Part shown: piece after piece, positions 1 through 4,498 of the stretch
How positions within the stretch are numbered: position 1 is the first letter of the stretch
How the letters are laid out: the number at the start of each line of letters is the position of its first letter
From: Candidatus Melainabacteria bacterium
GTDB lineage: Bacteria; Cyanobacteriota; Vampirovibrionia; 2-02-FULL-35-15
Assembly: GCA_023250175.1 (NCBI GenBank)
Contig: JAHFBD010000022.1
Location: 1 to 16,619, forward strand
Direction of reading: 5' to 3'
DNA: 16,619 nucleotides
Program-made: the position numbers and the translations under genes
The notes under the pieces: generated by a model
Databases searched by the model: none
What the model was told of the DNA's origin: nothing
Seen by the model: the letters and a program-made list of their open reading frames with translations, nothing else

Positions 1-184
1 AACTACTTTAAAATGTCAGTTAAAAAATTTAAAAATTGTAGGTCTTGTGGGTTTGAAATAGAAAACAAAATGGAGCAAGGGGTTTATTGCCTTGACTGTC
101 AGGACATATGGAGCGCAAGAAAGTTTATCAAATTAAATAAAAAGTTTATAGTGGGGCAGGTGGGGTATGAACCAACAAGATAAG
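1..184. repeat. Left copy of near-identical terminal repeat
   Basis: Bases 1-184 match 16436-16619 with no indels. The first 119 bases are identical, followed by four mismatches at 120, 144, 147 and 162. All four fall in third codon positions of the zinc-ribbon gene inside the repeat and are silent. This is the pattern of a circular genome whose contig runs past its own start through a strain-variable stretch. A linear genome with terminal repeats or a true tandem duplication is less likely but not excluded. Confidence 0.95.
13..183 (+). CDS. Small zinc-ribbon protein (56 aa)
   Basis: The 56-residue protein has two CxxC knuckles, Cys9-Cys12 and Cys26-Cys29, separated by 13 residues, which is the layout of a minimal zinc ribbon. 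The tail is basic (residues 36-46 rich in Arg and Lys). It starts at the first ATG, ten bases after the stop of the HTH gene that precedes it on the circle (16165-16437), and its end overlaps the next small gene by 17 bases. The second copy at the contig end differs at four codons, all silent, which is good evidence that the protein is expressed and under purifying selection. A nucleic-acid-binding or protein-bridging role is inferred; the family is not recognised. Confidence 0.8.
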   Translation: MSVKKFKNCRSCGFEIENKMEQGVYCLDCQDIWSARKFIKLNKKFIVGQVGYEPTR

Positions 185-277
185 GTTATCAATTTTTATT
201 CTGTAGTGATTGGCATTTATATTATTTTATTTTCATTATTAGGTATGGCAATTTTAAAGTATTATGATATAATTTAG
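167..277 (+). CDS. Single-span membrane peptide (36 aa)
   Basis: A 36-residue ORF runs from ATG at 167 to TAG at 275-277. Residues 8-31 are strongly hydrophobic (Tyr, Val, Ile, Leu, Phe), enough for one membrane helix, with a polar N terminus of seven residues. It overlaps the zinc-ribbon gene by 17 bases, as in a translationally coupled pair. Its last base is the first base of a 28-bp recombination-like palindrome. Function is unknown; very short membrane peptides are common in small archaeal viruses. Confidence is limited because a 36-codon AT-rich ORF with a hydrophobic reading can arise by chance, although the coupling argues for it. Confidence 0.5.
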   Translation: MNQQDKVINFYSVVIGIYIILFSLLGMAILKYYDII

Positions 278-304
278 TTTCGCCTTTCATATCAAAAGCG
301 AAAC
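277..304. promoter_or_regulatory. dif-like 28-bp site S1, left of recombinase
   Basis: This is a 28-bp imperfect palindrome: left arm GTTTCGCCTTT, 6-bp centre CATATC, right arm AAAAGCGAAAC. The arms match at 10 of 11 positions after reverse complementing. The 11-6-11 geometry is that of Xer/dif core sites bound by tyrosine recombinases. Its left arm is identical to the reverse complement of the right arm of site S4 on the other side of the recombinase gene. Confidence 0.6.
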
Positions 305-309
305 AATGA

Positions 310-316
310 TATATAA
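310..316 (+). promoter_or_regulatory. Candidate TATA box for the recombinase gene
   Basis: TATATAA lies 35-41 bases before the ATG at 351. Archaeal spacing would start transcription near 340, giving a very short leader. It sits between two recombinase-site-like elements (S1 and S2), so recombinase binding could repress its own gene. Confidence 0.4.
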
Positions 317-340
317 CCATTCATAATAAAACATATAATA

Positions 341-368
341 GTTTCGCAAAATGTCAAAAAAGCTACCA
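341..368. promoter_or_regulatory. dif-like partial site S2 over the recombinase start codon
   Basis: A strong left arm GTTTCGCAAAA (341-351) is followed by a 6-bp centre TGTCAA (352-357) and a degenerate right arm AAAAGCTACCA. The recombinase ATG (351-353) lies within it. GTTTCGC here is exactly 64 bp from the copy in S1. The arm and centre are mirrored at S3, where GCGAAAC and TTGACA occur in inverted order beyond the stop codon. Confidence 0.5.
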
Positions 369-857
369 GTTGCAATAACGGAAGAAGAATTTTATAAGGT
401 CATTGAGTCTACAAAGAACAATAAACATAAAATAGCCTATCTTTTAGGTTTTGCATCTGGCTTAAGAATATCTGAAATTTTACACTTACAAAAAGAAGAC
501 ATTGACCTTTTGAATAAAACTATATTAGTGAAACAAGGCAAAGGGGGAAAAGACAGGGTTGTCCCATTAGCAAAGGGGTTTAAATCTAATATGATTAATC
601 AAATCCCTTTTAATATTTCTGTTAGAGCCTTACAGATAGCATTTAAAAAGAGTTGTCAAAAATCAGGAGTATTAGCCCTTAAACCAACTATTCATTTTCA
701 TAGTCTTAGGCACGGCTTTGCTACTCAACTGGTGAGCCATAACGTTCCAATACATCATATAAGGACACTTTTGGGACATTCAAACATATCAACAACAAAT
801 GTTTATCTTGAAGCCAACCCAAAGGAAGCACTTAAGAGTTATGAAAATTTGTTTTAA
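351..857 (+). CDS. Minimal XerA-like tyrosine recombinase (168 aa)
   Basis: This is a catalytic-domain-only tyrosine recombinase/integrase, which cuts and rejoins DNA through a 3'-phosphotyrosine. All active-site residues can be placed: Arg39 in GLRISE, Lys64 or Lys67 in GKGGKDR, the box HSLRH (His117, Arg120), His143 in LGHS, and nucleophile Tyr152 in TNVYLEA. Archaeal XerA proteins are about 280 residues; the roughly 100-residue N-terminal core-binding domain is missing and no in-frame extension lies upstream, so the short form looks natural. The gene is solitary and is flanked by two 81-bp mirror arrays of GTTTCGC/GCGAAAC half-sites whose inner sites overlap the start codon and abut the stop. 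Likely roles are integration at a host dif-like site, resolution of multimers, or inversion of its own gene. The fold assignment is very secure; the exact role is inferred. Confidence 0.93.
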   Translation: MSKKLPVAITEEEFYKVIESTKNNKHKIAYLLGFASGLRISEILHLQKEDIDLLNKTILVKQGKGGKDRVVPLAKGFKSNMINQIPFNISVRALQIAFKKSCQKSGVLALKPTIHFHSLRHGFATQLVSHNVPIHHIRTLLGHSNISTTNVYLEANPKEALKSYENLF

Positions 858-874
858 TTGACAAAAAGCGAAAC
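847..874. promoter_or_regulatory. dif-like partial site S3 at the recombinase stop codon
   Basis: The degenerate left arm covers the end of the recombinase gene (stop at 855-857). The 6-bp centre TTGACA (858-863) is the exact reverse complement of the S2 centre, and the right arm AAAAGCGAAAC (864-874) is identical to that of S1. S2 and S3 are therefore inverted partners around the gene. Confidence 0.5.
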
Positions 875-910
875 AAACCTAATTAAAAATAAGAGTAAAT
901 AAATATAAAC

Positions 911-938
911 GTTTCGTAAAATATAGAAAAGGCGAAAC
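911..938. promoter_or_regulatory. dif-like 28-bp site S4, right of recombinase
   Basis: Left arm GTTTCGTAAAA, centre TATAGA, right arm AAAGGCGAAAC. The outer six bases of the two arms form a perfect inverted repeat. GCGAAAC here is 64 bp from that in S3, mirroring the 64-bp S1-S2 spacing. It ends six bases before the stop codon of the convergent minus-strand operon. Confidence 0.55.
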
Positions 939-943
939 TTTAA

Positions 944-1174
944 TTAATAATTTTCTATAATCAACACTCTTAATTTATCTAACTTATTTAAATCTTCTAT
1001 AGTTAAAATTTCATGATGGTTACTTTTAAGATGGTCTATAAATTCTAATACCTGGACATTCTCTCCACTTCCTAAGTCTCTATTACAATAACCACATCTT
1101 TTATTTATAAATTTATTATCTATATAAAAAGCAAGTTCTTTAATTTTATTTGCAGCTCTTAATTTATCAAACAT
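944..1174 (-). CDS. Small C2H2-like zinc protein (76 aa)
   Basis: This is the last gene of the minus-strand operon. It contains a CxxC pair (CGYC, about residues 28-31) and, some 23 residues later, HLKSNHH, which together can form a C2H2-type zinc site. The remainder is helical and charged. ATG at 1174 is preferred because GGAGAAGTGGGA lies just upstream; an in-frame GTG at 1186 would add four residues. The start overlaps the preceding 49-aa gene by eight bases, so translation is probably coupled. A DNA- or RNA-binding role is plausible, but no family is recognised. Confidence 0.75.
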   Translation of the reverse strand: MFDKLRAANKIKELAFYIDNKFINKRCGYCNRDLGSGENVQVLEFIDHLKSNHHEILTIEDLNKLDKLRVLIIENY

Positions 1175-1316
1175 TTTTATTCCCACTTCTCCAGATTAAA
1201 TATCTATATATTGTTATGCCCAAAAATAAAAAAATACATAACCAAGTTATCCAAGCATACGAACTAAACAAACTCAATATTACAATAACTAATATGACTA
1301 AGGCAATTACATTCAT
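1167..1316 (-). CDS. Two-span membrane peptide (49 aa)
   Basis: An ORF of 50 codons starts with ATG at 1316 and ends with TGA at 1167-1169. Residues 4-17 and 21-38 are almost entirely hydrophobic (Ile, Leu, Val, Phe, Trp), suggesting a helical hairpin in the membrane with a short positive tail, RYLIWRSGNKNV. It overlaps the upstream 36-aa gene by four bases (ATGA) and the downstream zinc gene by eight, so it fits a compact coupled operon. It may be a minor virion membrane protein or a holin-like egress factor; that is inference. Confidence 0.6.
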   Translation of the reverse strand: MNVIALVILVIVILSLFSSYAWITWLCIFLFLGITIYRYLIWRSGNKNV

Positions 1317-1423
1317 GAACTAAAAGTTTCTCTCTTTCCTTTTACATATGTATAGTAAGCCCATAAACCAACTGCTAATACAGCAGAGCTTATTAGGATT
1401 GTACTTTGTGCAGGTTGTTCCAT
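1313..1423 (-). CDS. Single-span membrane peptide (36 aa)
   Basis: ATG at 1423 and TGA at 1313-1315 enclose 36 codons. Residues 8-26 form one hydrophobic segment (ILISSAVLAVGLWAYYTYV) followed by a basic KGKR stretch, so the C terminus is probably cytoplasmic. It starts one base after the stop of the 38-aa gene and overlaps the next gene by four bases. The order and spacing fit an operon; the function is unknown. Confidence 0.55.
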   Translation of the reverse strand: MEQPAQSTILISSAVLAVGLWAYYTYVKGKRETFSS

Positions 1424-1424
1424 T

Positions 1425-1541
1425 TTATTTTTTCTCTTTTAGATACTTTTCCATAATCATAAAGCCTACACATCCAGCAGCAAAATAAAAGGCATATAAA
1501 TAATACTTCGATAAATAATAGCTTAAGGTTACATCATTCAT
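1425..1541 (-). CDS. Single-span membrane peptide (38 aa)
   Basis: ATG at 1541 opens a 38-codon frame ending in TAA at 1425-1427. A hydrophobic, Tyr- and Phe-rich segment (residues 12-30, including FYFAAGCVGFMIM) is followed by a charged tail EKYLKEKK. The start lies inside the last codons of the 88-aa gene (8-bp overlap). It is one of three consecutive miniature membrane proteins, which suggests a multi-subunit membrane assembly or small virion proteins. No family is recognised. Confidence 0.55.
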   Translation of the reverse strand: MNDVTLSYYLSKYYLYAFYFAAGCVGFMIMEKYLKEKK

Positions 1542-1800
1542 TTTGGTTAACAATAGTGAAGTTAAAATCTTTTGAGTATTTGTCCGAGTAGTTAATAATG
1601 GTTGGGACTGGTTCAGTATAATTTAGATGGCATTGTAAATCAGAATCTAGAAAGCCGTCTAACTGTCCATTACACATATAGCCAGTCCCAAACATAAATC
1701 CCAGAACAACAAAGCAAAAGGATATGCTTAATGTTAATATAACTAGTACAACCTTACGATAACTTAATAACCATTCTAATATATATGTTAGCCTATCCAT
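1534..1800 (-). CDS. Bitopic membrane protein with extracellular sequons (88 aa)
   Basis: Residues 15-40 form one strong membrane helix (VVLVILTLSISFCFVVLGFM) after a short N terminus with Arg15-Lys16. The remaining 48 residues are polar with two cysteines (Cys43 and Cys57) that could form a disulfide, and NYT, NYS and NFT sequons, so this part probably faces the outside. It starts 36 bases after the ATPase stop. The arrangement resembles a type II or III signal-anchor protein; a virion membrane or morphogenesis role is inferred from the neighbouring ATPase. Confidence 0.75.
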   Translation of the reverse strand: MDRLTYILEWLLSYRKVVLVILTLSISFCFVVLGFMFGTGYMCNGQLDGFLDSDLQCHLNYTEPVPTIINYSDKYSKDFNFTIVNQNE

Positions 1801-1835
1801 CTTTTATTAAAACCTTTAATCATTTATTATAATGT

Positions 1836-2828
1836 TTAATCAATTACTTCTGTTTGAAAATTTTTGGAAACTTCTGGCATAGGAAGTATATTCTTACTTC
1901 CCCGCACAGGCGCCAAATACGTCGATTCATCTGCAGAATCTTCATAATAGTTATTTATTATTTTTCTTATAGTAGATTCGTCTAATCCAAACTTTGTATA
2001 CTCTAAAATTGAATTTTCAATCTCTTTATAGTCTACTTTGTATTTATTAAACATAGATTTAATTAAGGCGTCTCTCTGTTTCATAAATTTCTGGTCTCTA
2101 ATTCCTAAATTATTCACAAGTAAATGCCCCTCATCTTTTAATTTCTCATACGCCGTTTCATCTAAGAAACTCCAGCGTAAAAATCTACTAGGAGACGCGC
2201 CCTTTACACAGTCCATGTCTTCAAACTTCTTACCTAAGATGTAGAGCTTTCTTTTACTTGCTGAATTATAATATACAAAGAAGCCACGTTCTGTTCTATT
2301 AGTATACACTTTTACCATACCAAAACTTCTTCTTATTGCTATATTCTTCTGCAAATCAAATAAAGAAGGAATACATATTGCAACAAACAATCTTTTCTTT
2401 CTACACATTGTTGCCTTAACTTTAAGAGTATGATTTACTTCTGACATGGAGCGCTGACTATCCATCCCAGTTATACCCTCATCATATAATACAGAATCTC
2501 CTACATTTGAATTATCAATCAACTTTGCAAATGCTTCTGGACTCCAGGCTATTTTATTTACATCGAAAGTTCCACCAGATAGCCAAGCCATAACATAACA
2601 ATCTTGTTTAGCTAGTGTGCTTTTTCCATCTCCTTCGTCTCCTGTATAAACTATCCAATTATCCCATTTGGCCTTTTGTCTTGCTAGATATATTTCTTTA
2701 AGCCTTTGAAAATGAAAGCCATCATAATAAACCTCATTGTCTTCTTTGTATTCTAAGAACTGACCAACTTCATTTCCTTTGCCATCTTCTTTAAATTCCC
2801 AAAGTCTCCCAGGGATTTTAATGTGCAT
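1836..2828 (-). CDS. P-loop ATPase, packaging/morphogenesis candidate (330 aa)
   Basis: The protein has a clear Walker A, GDEGDGKST (residues 63-71), a Walker B SVLYDEG (112-118, Asp116-Glu117) and a sensor-like strand FVAICIPS (148-155) ending in a polar residue. This order resembles viral Zot/pI-like and FtsK-HerA-like ATPases that move DNA or drive virion assembly. The region 120-170 (DSQRSMSEVNHTL..., LFDLQKNIAIRRSF) follows the pattern of phage ATPases of this broad class. Residues 255-292 look like a helix-turn-helix. No membrane helix is evident, so it is probably cytosolic and recruited by neighbouring membrane proteins. It starts two bases after the preceding stop, with GGAG about eight bases upstream. 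The ATPase call is secure; the subfamily and the packaging role are inferred. Confidence 0.85.
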   Translation of the reverse strand: MHIKIPGRLWEFKEDGKGNEVGQFLEYKEDNEVYYDGFHFQRLKEIYLARQKAKWDNWIVYTGDEGDGKSTLAKQDCYVMAWLSGGTFDVNKIAWSPEAFAKLIDNSNVGDSVLYDEGITGMDSQRSMSEVNHTLKVKATMCRKKRLFVAICIPSLFDLQKNIAIRRSFGMVKVYTNRTERGFFVYYNSASKRKLYILGKKFEDMDCVKGASPSRFLRWSFLDETAYEKLKDEGHLLVNNLGIRDQKFMKQRDALIKSMFNKYKVDYKEIENSILEYTKFGLDESTIRKIINNYYEDSADESTYLAPVRGSKNILPMPEVSKNFQTEVID

Positions 2829-2830
2829 CT

Positions 2831-3247
2831 TTATCTCCAGGCTGCATCTAATGCAGACATTTTATCAGGCATACCATACCCAAACTTGTCCCTATATTTA
2901 AGTAACAATTCTTCATACTCTGTTAAGTATTGTTCCATAGTCCAGTATAGTTTTGTGGCTATTCTATTATTTCCCCTATTGTTTTTTCTGACGAACGTTT
3001 GCCAGTCCGTAATATATTTAGCATGAAGTTCCTTTAGTAAATCGTTAGCCCCCCCCTTCTTATCGTCTCTAATCTTTGGAGACATCTTAATCTCTGCTGC
3101 CCTTAGAAACTCATATCTTAATGAGTACTGCTTAGTTATCCTATTGATATTAACTTGCTCAAAGATATTATGAATCTCAATAACCATTGCAATCCCTGCA
3201 TTGAATTGTGTTTCTCCTACCTGGTTAATATAATCTTTAGTATCCAT
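2831..3247 (-). CDS. Uncharacterised soluble protein (138 aa), ATPase partner candidate
   Basis: The protein is mostly alpha-helical by appearance, charged, without signal or membrane segments. I do not recognise it. ATG at 3247 is chosen because GAGG sits six bases upstream; an in-frame ATG at 3259 would add MRLR. The chosen start overlaps the zinc-protein gene by 11 bases, and the stop lies two bases before the ATPase start, so it is very probably co-translated with the ATPase. A small helical protein directly upstream of a packaging-type ATPase could be an adaptor or a DNA-recognition subunit, but no motif proves this. Confidence 0.8.
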   Translation of the reverse strand: MDTKDYINQVGETQFNAGIAMVIEIHNIFEQVNINRITKQYSLRYEFLRAAEIKMSPKIRDDKKGGANDLLKELHAKYITDWQTFVRKNNRGNNRIATKLYWTMEQYLTEYEELLLKYRDKFGYGMPDKMSALDAAWR

Positions 3248-3389
3248 CCTTAGCCTCATTTACTTTTTTAGGTACATCCCAATATGCAGAATTACAATTA
3301 GGGCATATCCTAGGTTTATTTTCTTGTCTAGGCATCCAACTATGAAAACATCTCAAACAATTAAATTTTTTAGTTATGTTATATTCCAT
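3237..3389 (-). CDS. Archaeal-type zinc-finger protein (50 aa), first gene of minus operon
   Basis: ATG at 3389 to TAA at 3237-3239 encodes 50 residues with Cys11-Cys14 (CLRC) and Cys29-Cys32 (CPNC). The surrounding pattern FxCLRCxHxWxPR ... PxICPxCxSxYWDVP is one I recognise from small zinc-finger proteins widespread in archaea and their mobile elements. A TATA-like box at 3411-3420 sits about 25 bases ahead, so the transcript is probably leaderless and this is the first gene of the operon. Its end overlaps the 138-aa gene. It probably binds nucleic acid or a partner protein; the exact role is unknown. Confidence 0.85.
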   Translation of the reverse strand: MEYNITKKFNCLRCFHSWMPRQENKPRICPNCNSAYWDVPKKVNEAKDGY

Positions 3390-3393
3390 CTAA

Positions 3394-3420
3394 ATACTAG
3401 ACATATACTAATATTTAAAT
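3394..3420 (-). promoter_or_regulatory. Promoter of the minus operon with ATACTA repeats
   Basis: ATTTAAATAT (3411-3420) is a fitting archaeal TATA box about 25 bases before the ATG at 3389. Between box and start, ATACTAG (3394-3400) and ATACTA (3405-3410) recur 11 bp apart and resemble the half-site of the palindromes at 13652-13680, suggesting control by the same regulator. Confidence 0.45.
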
Positions 3421-3435
3421 CTTACCATCTATGTA

Positions 3436-3454
3436 TAGGTAGTAAGTTTACCTA
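3436..3454. promoter_or_regulatory. Palindrome in the divergent promoter region
   Basis: TAGGTA, a 7-bp spacer, then TACCTA forms an inverted repeat midway between the minus operon promoter and the capsid-gene promoter. This is a position where one bound regulator could affect both directions. It has no sequence match to the ATACTAGTAT operators, so a different protein would bind. Confidence 0.35.
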
Positions 3455-3483
3455 CCAGTTATACTACCCAATTACTCCCCAAG

Positions 3484-3491
3484 TTTATATA
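3484..3491 (+). promoter_or_regulatory. TATA box of the capsid-candidate gene
   Basis: TTTATATA is the best box upstream of the ATG at 3554. Normal spacing puts the transcript start around 3512-3516, leaving a leader of about 40 bases that begins with the hairpin at 3518-3537. Confidence 0.5.
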
Positions 3492-3517
3492 GTAGATTAT
3501 CTTAATTTATTATATGA

Positions 3518-3537
3518 CCATTACCAAAGAGTAATGG
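3518..3537 (+). other. 5' leader hairpin of the capsid-candidate mRNA
   Basis: CCATTAC and GTAATGG are perfect 7-bp arms around a 6-base loop (CAAAGA). The predicted transcript start lies only a few bases upstream, so the hairpin would cap the 5' end. Terminal hairpins of this kind can protect abundant mRNAs; that function is inferred. Confidence 0.5.
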
Positions 3538-3553
3538 CATGGAAGTATAAACT

Positions 3554-3853
3554 ATGGAAAACAATATTAATAAACTTAAAAATTCTAAGAAGGGATTTAG
3601 TATTCAAGACATGAGTTCAATTGGAATAACTCTAGTAGTAACAGCAATTGTTGTTGGAATAGGAGCAACAATACTATCAAGCATTCAGAACACACAAACC
3701 GTTGGTTCAGTTGCTTATAACAGTTCAGGTTATGGATTGACAGGATTACAAACCCTATCAAGCTATATGCCAACCATTGCACTTGTTGCAGTTGCAGCAG
3801 TTGTAATAGGAATAATCTTAGTATTCTTTACCCAAGGCGGCGGAAAAAAGTAA
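3554..3853 (+). CDS. Major capsid protein candidate, hydrophobic hairpin (99 aa)
   Basis: A lysine-rich N terminus (residues 1-13) is followed by two long hydrophobic helices at about 22-44 and 72-93, a short polar Ser/Asn/Gly-rich link between them, and a GGGKK end. This size and helix-turn-helix membrane layout match the capsid proteins of spindle-shaped archaeal viruses (Fuselloviridae and relatives), which form a membrane-like virion shell. The second helix, SYMPTIALVAVAAVVIGIIL, is clearly related to the end of the next gene. A strong TATA box, a leader hairpin and separate transcription before the long structural operon suggest high expression. The gene lacks a strong Shine-Dalgarno site. 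Alternatives are a pilin-like or holin-like protein; there is no prepilin cleavage motif that I trust. Confidence 0.7.
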   Translation: MENNINKLKNSKKGFSIQDMSSIGITLVVTAIVVGIGATILSSIQNTQTVGSVAYNSSGYGLTGLQTLSSYMPTIALVAVAAVVIGIILVFFTQGGGKK

Positions 3854-3864
3854 TAAAACATATT

Positions 3865-3881
3865 GAGGGTATTAATCCCTC
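3865..3881 (+). terminator. Hairpin between the two capsid-type genes
   Basis: GAGGG and CCCTC pair as a 5-bp GC-rich stem with a 7-base loop, followed by a pyrimidine-rich TTATCTTT just before the ATG at 3891. It could act as a partial terminator or an mRNA end-stabiliser, reducing expression of the downstream minor protein relative to the upstream one. Confidence 0.45.
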
Positions 3882-3890
3882 CTTATCTTT

Positions 3891-4412
3891 ATGAAAAATA
3901 AAAAAGGAAATGTCGACGCAATAAAAGGATTTCCAGCAGTTGTTATAGGTCTTTTTATAGTGATTGTTTCACTAGTTCTTATTACACAAGTTGGAGATAG
4001 TTTTACAAACAATGCGAGAAACGATGCTTCCAGATTAAACAACAATGAATCATTAACTTGGGCAGGAAACAACACAGCAATAAACTTACTACAACTTGGC
4101 GTAGTGCCAGGAAGTGCAGCAGTTTATAATAATGGTGTTGTAGTTAATGAAGGTTCAGGAACTGTAAATTATACAATTGATTATACAGGAGGTAGAATTA
4201 CCTTTTTGAATGTATCAACTGTTACATACTTGACCAATACCCTAAACATAACCTATAGTTATTATATAGGAAGTTATGCGAGGAATATAACTAGGACAGG
4301 TTCAACAGCAGTAAACACTATGAATAGTTATATACCGACGGTATCATTAATAACCGCTGCAGGTCTAATTATTGGAATTGTTCTAATGATGTTTAGAAGG
4401 AAGAGTCACTAA
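3891..4412 (+). CDS. Minor capsid/virion membrane protein, paralogue of the 99-aa protein (173 aa)
   Basis: Helix 1 spans about 14-33 and helix 2 about 147-168. The C-terminal SYIPTVSLITAAGLIIGIVL aligns directly with SYMPTIALVAVAAVVIGIIL of the 99-aa protein, so the two genes are related. In place of the short loop it has an insert of about 100 residues rich in Asn, Thr, Gly, Tyr and Val, with strand-like stretches (VNYTIDYTGGRITF, NITYSYY) and several NxS/T sequons, which suggests a small surface-exposed beta domain. The protein ends in a basic RRKSH. It sits 37 bases downstream of the candidate major protein, past a hairpin. It probably decorates or ends the shell; that role is inferred from the homology and order. 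Confidence 0.7.
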   Translation: MKNKKGNVDAIKGFPAVVIGLFIVIVSLVLITQVGDSFTNNARNDASRLNNNESLTWAGNNTAINLLQLGVVPGSAAVYNNGVVVNEGSGTVNYTIDYTGGRITFLNVSTVTYLTNTLNITYSYYIGSYARNITRTGSTAVNTMNSYIPTVSLITAAGLIIGIVLMMFRRKSH

Positions 4413-4415
4413 ACT

Positions 4416-4438
4416 ATTTTTCTTTTTTTTCTTTTAAT
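4416..4438 (+). terminator. T-tract terminator after the capsid genes
   Basis: A long T-rich run with two interrupting C's begins four bases after the stop at 4412. Archaeal RNA polymerase terminates at such tracts without a hairpin. It separates the capsid pair from the next promoter. Confidence 0.65.
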
Positions 4439-4465
4439 TAAAACTTATAATTAATTATCAAAAGG

Positions 4466-4472
4466 TATAAAT
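4466..4472 (+). promoter_or_regulatory. TATA box of the long structural operon
   Basis: TATAAAT sits 27-33 bases before the ATG at 4499, so transcription should begin at or just before the start codon (leaderless). There is no Shine-Dalgarno site upstream of that ATG, as expected for a leaderless gene, whereas downstream genes in the operon have GGAGG. Confidence 0.65.
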
Positions 4473-4498
4473 AGTAGTTATACCCTAAAACGTAGTAT

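Noticed and set aside
351..857. Recombinase as a frameshifted remnant of a longer integrase
   Set aside because: No core-binding-domain sequence is visible upstream in any frame, and the active site is intact.
1801..1835. Tiny ORF between the ATPase and the 88-aa gene on the minus strand
   Set aside because: It has only about a dozen codons and no independent support; the gap more likely carries the ribosome site of the 88-aa gene.
2038..2244. Plus-strand ORF inside the ATPase gene
   Set aside because: It is a shadow of the minus-strand ATPase, which has clear Walker motifs.
1836..2828. Inovirus (filamentous phage) identity based on a Zot-like ATPase
   Set aside because: No rolling-circle Rep or short secreted coat protein was found; the long spike, giant internal protein and hairpin capsid pair fit a spindle-type virus better. 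Not fully excluded.
3324..3614. Plus-strand ORF of 96 codons across the divergent intergenic region
   Set aside because: It overlaps the zinc-finger gene, the promoters and the start of the capsid-candidate gene, and its sequence has no coding character or ribosome site.
3872..4075. Minus-strand ORF over the 173-aa gene
   Set aside because: It has no start context and is opposite a well-supported membrane protein.
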